64,000 bases of DNA from Gnetum montanum (lineage: Eukaryota > Streptophyta > Gnetopsida > Gnetales > Gnetaceae). Below, piece after piece: positions 60,189 through 64,000 of the stretch (positions within the stretch are counted from its first letter, which is position 1; the number at the start of each line of letters is the position of its first letter). The stretch covers positions 158,459 through 222,458 of the forward strand of contig MNCI01035006.1 in assembly GCA_015680685.1 (NCBI GenBank). Direction: 5' to 3'. The notes under the pieces are model-generated. The model searched no databases. It was not told where the DNA came from and saw only the letters and a list, made by a program, of their open reading frames with translations. A program made the translations under genes and the position numbers.

Positions 60189-61082
60189 TGATGAGTGGTC
60201 AGGTACCCCTACACTCAACCATACGAATACGAGTGTTTCACGCACAATCTAGTCGAACTCCACAGACGGGCTAGTTGTGGTATCTAGATAGTTACTTGCT
60301 GATCATAGTTCATTATCTTCCCACTTGGACTAGTATTTGCTTTGTCACGTATGGTTTAGTCTAGAGTGAGGTATATGATGTGTCCCTAAACTAATGCTAC
60401 TCCTCAAGACAATGGAAAGTAATCTTAGCTAAGCTAGGAGGGTAAAGGGAGAGAGAAAGCTATTCTAAGAGGAGGTAGAGAGAGAGAGTCTAAGCTAGCA
60501 TAAGTTTGATAAGCATCCATTCCTTAATCATCCATACACATCTTGGACCTCGTGCATGACTACTACTAGGATTACCAAGCGTAGATCCTAGGTACGCTAC
60601 TAGGTTACCAAGTAGTCCCACTTAAATGCTCATGATTAAGTCGTACTCATTTCGTGTTTAAGGAGTTTAGGGTGAAGAGATATTAACTATGAAAACAATA
60701 ATTAATTAAGTAATTTAAACTAAGTGAATACTGCAATGATGAAGTAATCTTGATCTTTATTGTCAATCATGTGCGTGTCCAAGTACATCATACTCGAATA
60801 AAGGATTTCGTACAATTACAATCATCACACTATGGGCATGCACTGGGAGAAAGGGTTGAGAGGAAAACTGAAAAAAAGATCCTACACTAATACTAAACTG
60901 ACTCACCAAAAACTAACTAAAAAGACTCCCTTCCCATGTGCCTACATGTGTATTCATAGGCCCACGTAGGAACCACAATATTGCATATTTGATATTGTTC
61001 TTGGATGCTATATCGCGTACCTGATATCGCATATTCGATATCATGGGTCCAATATCGCAACTAGATGAATCACAATTCATCA
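60189..61082 (-). repeat. Element A 5' LTR (right)
   Basis: TGATGAGTGG to AATTCATCA, intact terminal TG/CA, same length as the left LTR. Confidence 0.9.
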
Positions 61083-63230
61083 GGGCTATTCAATGTCACA
61101 TTGGATGATCTCAATGCTATATTTGATGATTCATAGCTAGGTGAACCTCTTGCTATGATCTTGGATGATGTTCTAAGTACTTGTGGATTTTATTTTAAAT
61201 ATTGTGTTTTATAATTTCATGTTTAAACTTGATTTTAATCATTAAACTATGGTCATACTTATTTTAGCTCTTGAATCTCAACTAGGTGGTTGCACATCTA
61301 TGTTTCACATGAAACCATGGTTAGAGGTTTCACACAAAATAGAGTTCATGTAAGGGATGGACAAAGACATGATTGATCAGTTGCAATAGATTTCTCCTGA
61401 TGTTGGTAAGAACCTTAGCTTATTTTTATTTTAATTAATTTTCTTGTTTATGTAATTTTGTTTTATATGGATTTTGTGGTTATATGTTTTAATGATTCAA
61501 AATATTTTTTAGTCATTTTATTATTTGTTATTTAGATGGTCTTATGTGCTTATGTTGGTTGTGTTGCTAGAAGTTTCAAACATTGAATGGGATTCCAACA
61601 ATTTTGTTGCTATTAGTGAGCTTCTAAGCCTATCACCTAAAGTGAAAATTATTTCATGAAGGTTATATGAAAGTATCATTGAATTTTTTCTATCATCTAA
61701 TAGTCGTACACCAATTTGATGCTCTCCTTAGTGTAGGTCACATTTAGGTTCTTAATGTGAAAACTCTTGATGAATGTCTTCACTTGAAAAGAAAAGGTAG
61801 CATTCCCATGGTTTGAGAATATATCAGATCCCTATTTTCATAATTTTGTAGAAATCAACAACAAGCTACACCTAAGACTAATTTTCCATGTCTATATCAG
61901 GTTTGAAAGACTTTTCTATCTTTAGTTTTGCTCATTTGCATTCTGGAACTCGACCTACCATTTCAGGCATGGGTTCTATCAAGAAGCAAAAGAAATCATG
62001 GTGCTAAAAAGCTTTATTGCTACATGAGGCACTTCTTCATTTGCATGCTTGACTTTCATTTTGAATTTTAGTACATTATGCATCAAAACACAGAGCACAA
62101 ATGAAGTAGTTTGTAAATTTGCAAGAACTACTAAAAATAGCTTTTTGGCAATATAGGCAAGATTTATCAAAGGATGTATTTTTCAAATGATATATTCAAG
62201 GATCTTTTTCTCAAGGCTATTAAACAAAAAATAAATATGAGNTGGATTTTACTCATACGTACCTTGAATATGTACATGTTAATATTATCATCCTCTTACT
62301 TTGTTGTATGCCATATATTTAATGTTAGCATTATCCCCACAAGAACCTTGTGGGAATGCCAACATTCTAATGAGTTCGTATGGGAACAAGTTGTAGCGTT
62401 AAAAAGGGAAAATAAGAAACAAGCTAAGAAGATTAGATATCACAAAGATTGTAAGGAGTTTGTGGAAGTTGAAGTGGCTAACAGGGACTCCTAGCAAACC
62501 AAAGAGATCGAATGGACACAATATTAGAAAGCCATCCACAGTAAGGTTGCTCTTGCTAGGGACCTCATGGAGTAGAAGCTACAGATGGACTTATTAGCTC
62601 GTAAGGTGAGGGAGTGGAGGGACTATTATGCTTGGATCCTTAAGTGGGATTAGACACAAAAGGACCACAAGAAAAACTATAAGGCTAAAAGGAAGAGCTA
62701 CCTAAAGTGTAGCTGGAGTTGATTGAGAGGTGTAAGCTAGAGTTGTTTATGAGGGAAATCAATGTTGGAGATTCCTTCAAGTTGTTTGAAATTTCTCTAG
62801 TGGTAGCTGATTCCCCAACTCCTTAGGTGATTATTTCTTCTAGGGAGGTGATTCTCCAACTCCTTAGGTGATTATTTCTCTAGTGGTAGCACTATATTTT
62901 CACAAGAGCTATCCACATGGACTAACATCTTGATTAGCATTAATCTTGGGGAAGTGGATTGGACCCACATGACCAAAGACCAAATTCTTGATCATCTAGA
63001 GGTTGGTCTCTGGAGCTTCCCTGCAAAGGATATTTCTCTAAAATCATCCCAAGTTTGTTTATTTTTTTTAATAAATTTCTTATATTTTATTTTAGTTCAG
63101 TTTGTAGTTTGTTTATGTTGATTGTTGATTAGACCTTTCCATTTTCATTTATGTCCCTCCTGTAATTGATGGTAGTGGTCCTAGTGGTGATGATGTTGGA
63201 GATGCTCCTCCACCTCCAATTTCATCCTAG
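61083..63230 (+). pseudogene. Element G antisense NIF-like gene, 3' half
   Basis: Exon 4 resumes at 61083 (to 61176), then exon 5 at 61268-61405 (METs and WLEVSH text matching C's INPWVDTPYKW), exon 6 at 61571-61700 and 62345-63052, and exon 7 at about 63157-63230. Exon 6 holds the coiled coil (NEFVWEQVVALKRENKKQAK, KDCKEFVEVEVANRDS). Exon 7 codes for a Pro/Ser-rich end (DGSGPSGDDVGDAPPPP) and stops at 63228-63230, at the position of C's stop at 18120-18122. The final acceptor AG has become TG. Exon 6 is broken by an unclassified insert, and a single N lies at 62242. Confidence 0.6.
61700..62345. mobile_element. Unclassified insertion in exon 6 of G's antisense gene
   Basis: About 645 bp absent from the same exon in C. 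The left junction is near 'ctatcatctaatag' and the right near 'tgggaatgccaaca'. No LTR, terminal repeat or poly(A) was recognised; a minus-strand frame at 61979-62170 has no known motif. Confidence 0.4.
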
Positions 63231-63677
63231 TTCCACTTGTGTGATCACATATTTAGTTATTTTATCATTGATGTTGTATAGATGTTGTTGCTAGTTTCAG
63301 TTGTTGTTTACTTATGAGCGGTTATTGGATATTTTTTATGTTATTGCTACACAATGTAGCTATGCTATTAGACTTTTGTTTATTTTATATCATATTGTTG
63401 ATTAGACTATTGTCACAATATGCAACCATGGTTGTAGGTTACGGATATTTTGGTTACTATTATTTTAAAATTTTAATTTTGTTTTTATGTTCTAGCATTT
63501 TTAGTTTCATGCACCTTATGCATTTCATGTTTTGTTCATGTTATGAGGCTACCTTCAGCTAAATTGGTTAAATCATGCAGTTGTGATGGTAAAATTTGAT
63601 AAAGTAAATACAAATTGACTAGGCAACCAAAAGTGTAAATTAAGGCATAATTACTATAAACAAGTTGTGAAAGCATT
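63231..63677. other. 3' flank of G's antisense gene
   Basis: AT-rich DNA corresponding to 18123-18423 of C. Confidence 0.4.
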
Positions 63678-64000
63678 ACTAGTTTTATGCCATGGTGGGC
63701 CTTGCATATTGCTAGTTTTAGGCCTTAGTGGGCCCACTACATTAAAAGAAAAAAAATTGTAAGTTTTATATTTTACAAATTTTTATAGATTTTCTTAGAT
63801 TTTAAAATTTTTGTGGTCTTTTTTAGGCTTTATGTTTTAAAATAGATAGTGCATAAAAATGTAAATTGTAAATAAAGGTAAATTATAGGTTACACACTAA
63901 GAAAGGATAAAATAAGGTAAAATAAATTAATGCAAAAAGGGCATGTGTAAACAATGTTAAATTAGGCTAAGAAAACAAAGAGAATGCCATATGGCTATGG
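63678..64000 (-). other. TTTTAGGCC units and T/A-rich spacer end of element G
   Basis: Two TTTTAGGCC/TTTTATGCC units at 63678-63735 are followed by T-rich and A-rich text aligned with 18723-18960 and 3575-3707. PR and gag of G should begin just right of the window. Confidence 0.65.

Larger units (their letters stand above)
52219..61082 (-). mobile_element. Element A: LTR retrotransposon with gag and accessory frame, no visible pol
   Basis: Two 894-bp LTRs (52219-53112, 60189-61082) flank an internal region on the minus strand. A tRNA-Asp-type PBS lies next to the right LTR and a PPT next to the left. Gag (58022-59895) and a 2.8-kb accessory frame (53306-56092) are present; no RT, RNase H or integrase motif was found in the 5 kb between gag and the 3' LTR. 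Flanks GAGCTA/GGGCTA rejoin exon 4 of G's antisense gene, giving a 5-6 bp target duplication with one change. LTR identity by eye is above 90%, so it is younger than C and G. Non-autonomous; it would need Gag-Pol from a related element. Confidence 0.85.
41894..64000 (-). mobile_element. Element G: pol-deleted Tat/Ogre-like element, right part outside window
   Basis: LTR, PPT, 3' untranslated region, pre-RT frame, AG-rich tract, 190-bp array, antisense gene and TTTTAGGCC units follow in the same order as in element C. RT, RNase H and IN are missing: the 3' untranslated region near 44190 passes within 200 bp into the pre-RT frame, so about 4.3 kb of pol has been deleted. Nested in it are a GC-rich retroposed transcript (49146-49645), element A (52219-61082) and an unclassified insert (61700-62345). 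Gag-PR should lie right of 64000. Confidence 0.75.

Overview
The window is intergenic plant nuclear DNA from a large, repeat-rich genome, probably a gymnosperm (inference: AT-rich, CpG-poor, stacked very old LTR retrotransposons, no intact host gene, no tRNA or rRNA gene). Almost everything recognisable is a decayed Ty3/gypsy LTR retrotransposon or something such an element carries. Two runs of N (30517-31189 and 48520-48602) interrupt it.

Layout. 1-616: two LTR pieces of one family joined head to head. 617-3424: unassigned DNA with one LTR-like TATA region. 3425-3707 plus 24814-30516: the broken element D (minus strand). D is split by element C (3713-24808, minus strand, 21.1 kb), which has 1.4-kb LTRs, a 5-bp target duplication, a PBS-like site and a PPT, and the order gag-PR / 8-kb spacer / RT-RNase H-IN typical of the Tat/Ogre lineage. 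A solo LTR (6731-7944) sits in C's integrase. 31190-36999: remnants of other elements, including a coiled-coil reading frame on the plus strand and the 3' end of a minus-strand element. 37049-41893: element F (plus strand, iMet-type PBS, gag, zinc knuckle, PR, RT), interrupted by a probable solo LTR that holds a perfect 81-bp x4 tandem repeat. 41894 to beyond the window end: element G, a pol-deleted relative of C, which cuts F's RT. G in turn holds a young GC-rich retroposed transcript (49146-49645) and element A (52219-61082, minus strand, 894-bp LTRs, tRNA-Asp-type PBS), which has gag plus an accessory reading frame but no visible pol.

The most interesting object is a multi-exon gene on the strand opposite to gag-pol inside the PR-RT spacer of both C (14408-18122) and G (49908-63230). 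Its first two recognisable exons read like a plant FCP1/NIF-type HAD phosphatase, followed by an unknown domain, a coiled coil and a Pro-rich tail. GT/AG introns fall at the same places in the two copies. Ogre elements are known to carry an intron between PR and RT, so the layout suggests an ancient Tat element that captured a spliced host gene in antisense inside its own intron and mobilised it. The same spacer contains about ten diverged units of a ~190-bp repeat centred on a palindrome and a second short repeat built on TTTTAGGCC. All copies in the window are broken by C-to-T nonsense changes, frameshifts and nested insertions; nothing here looks able to move today.
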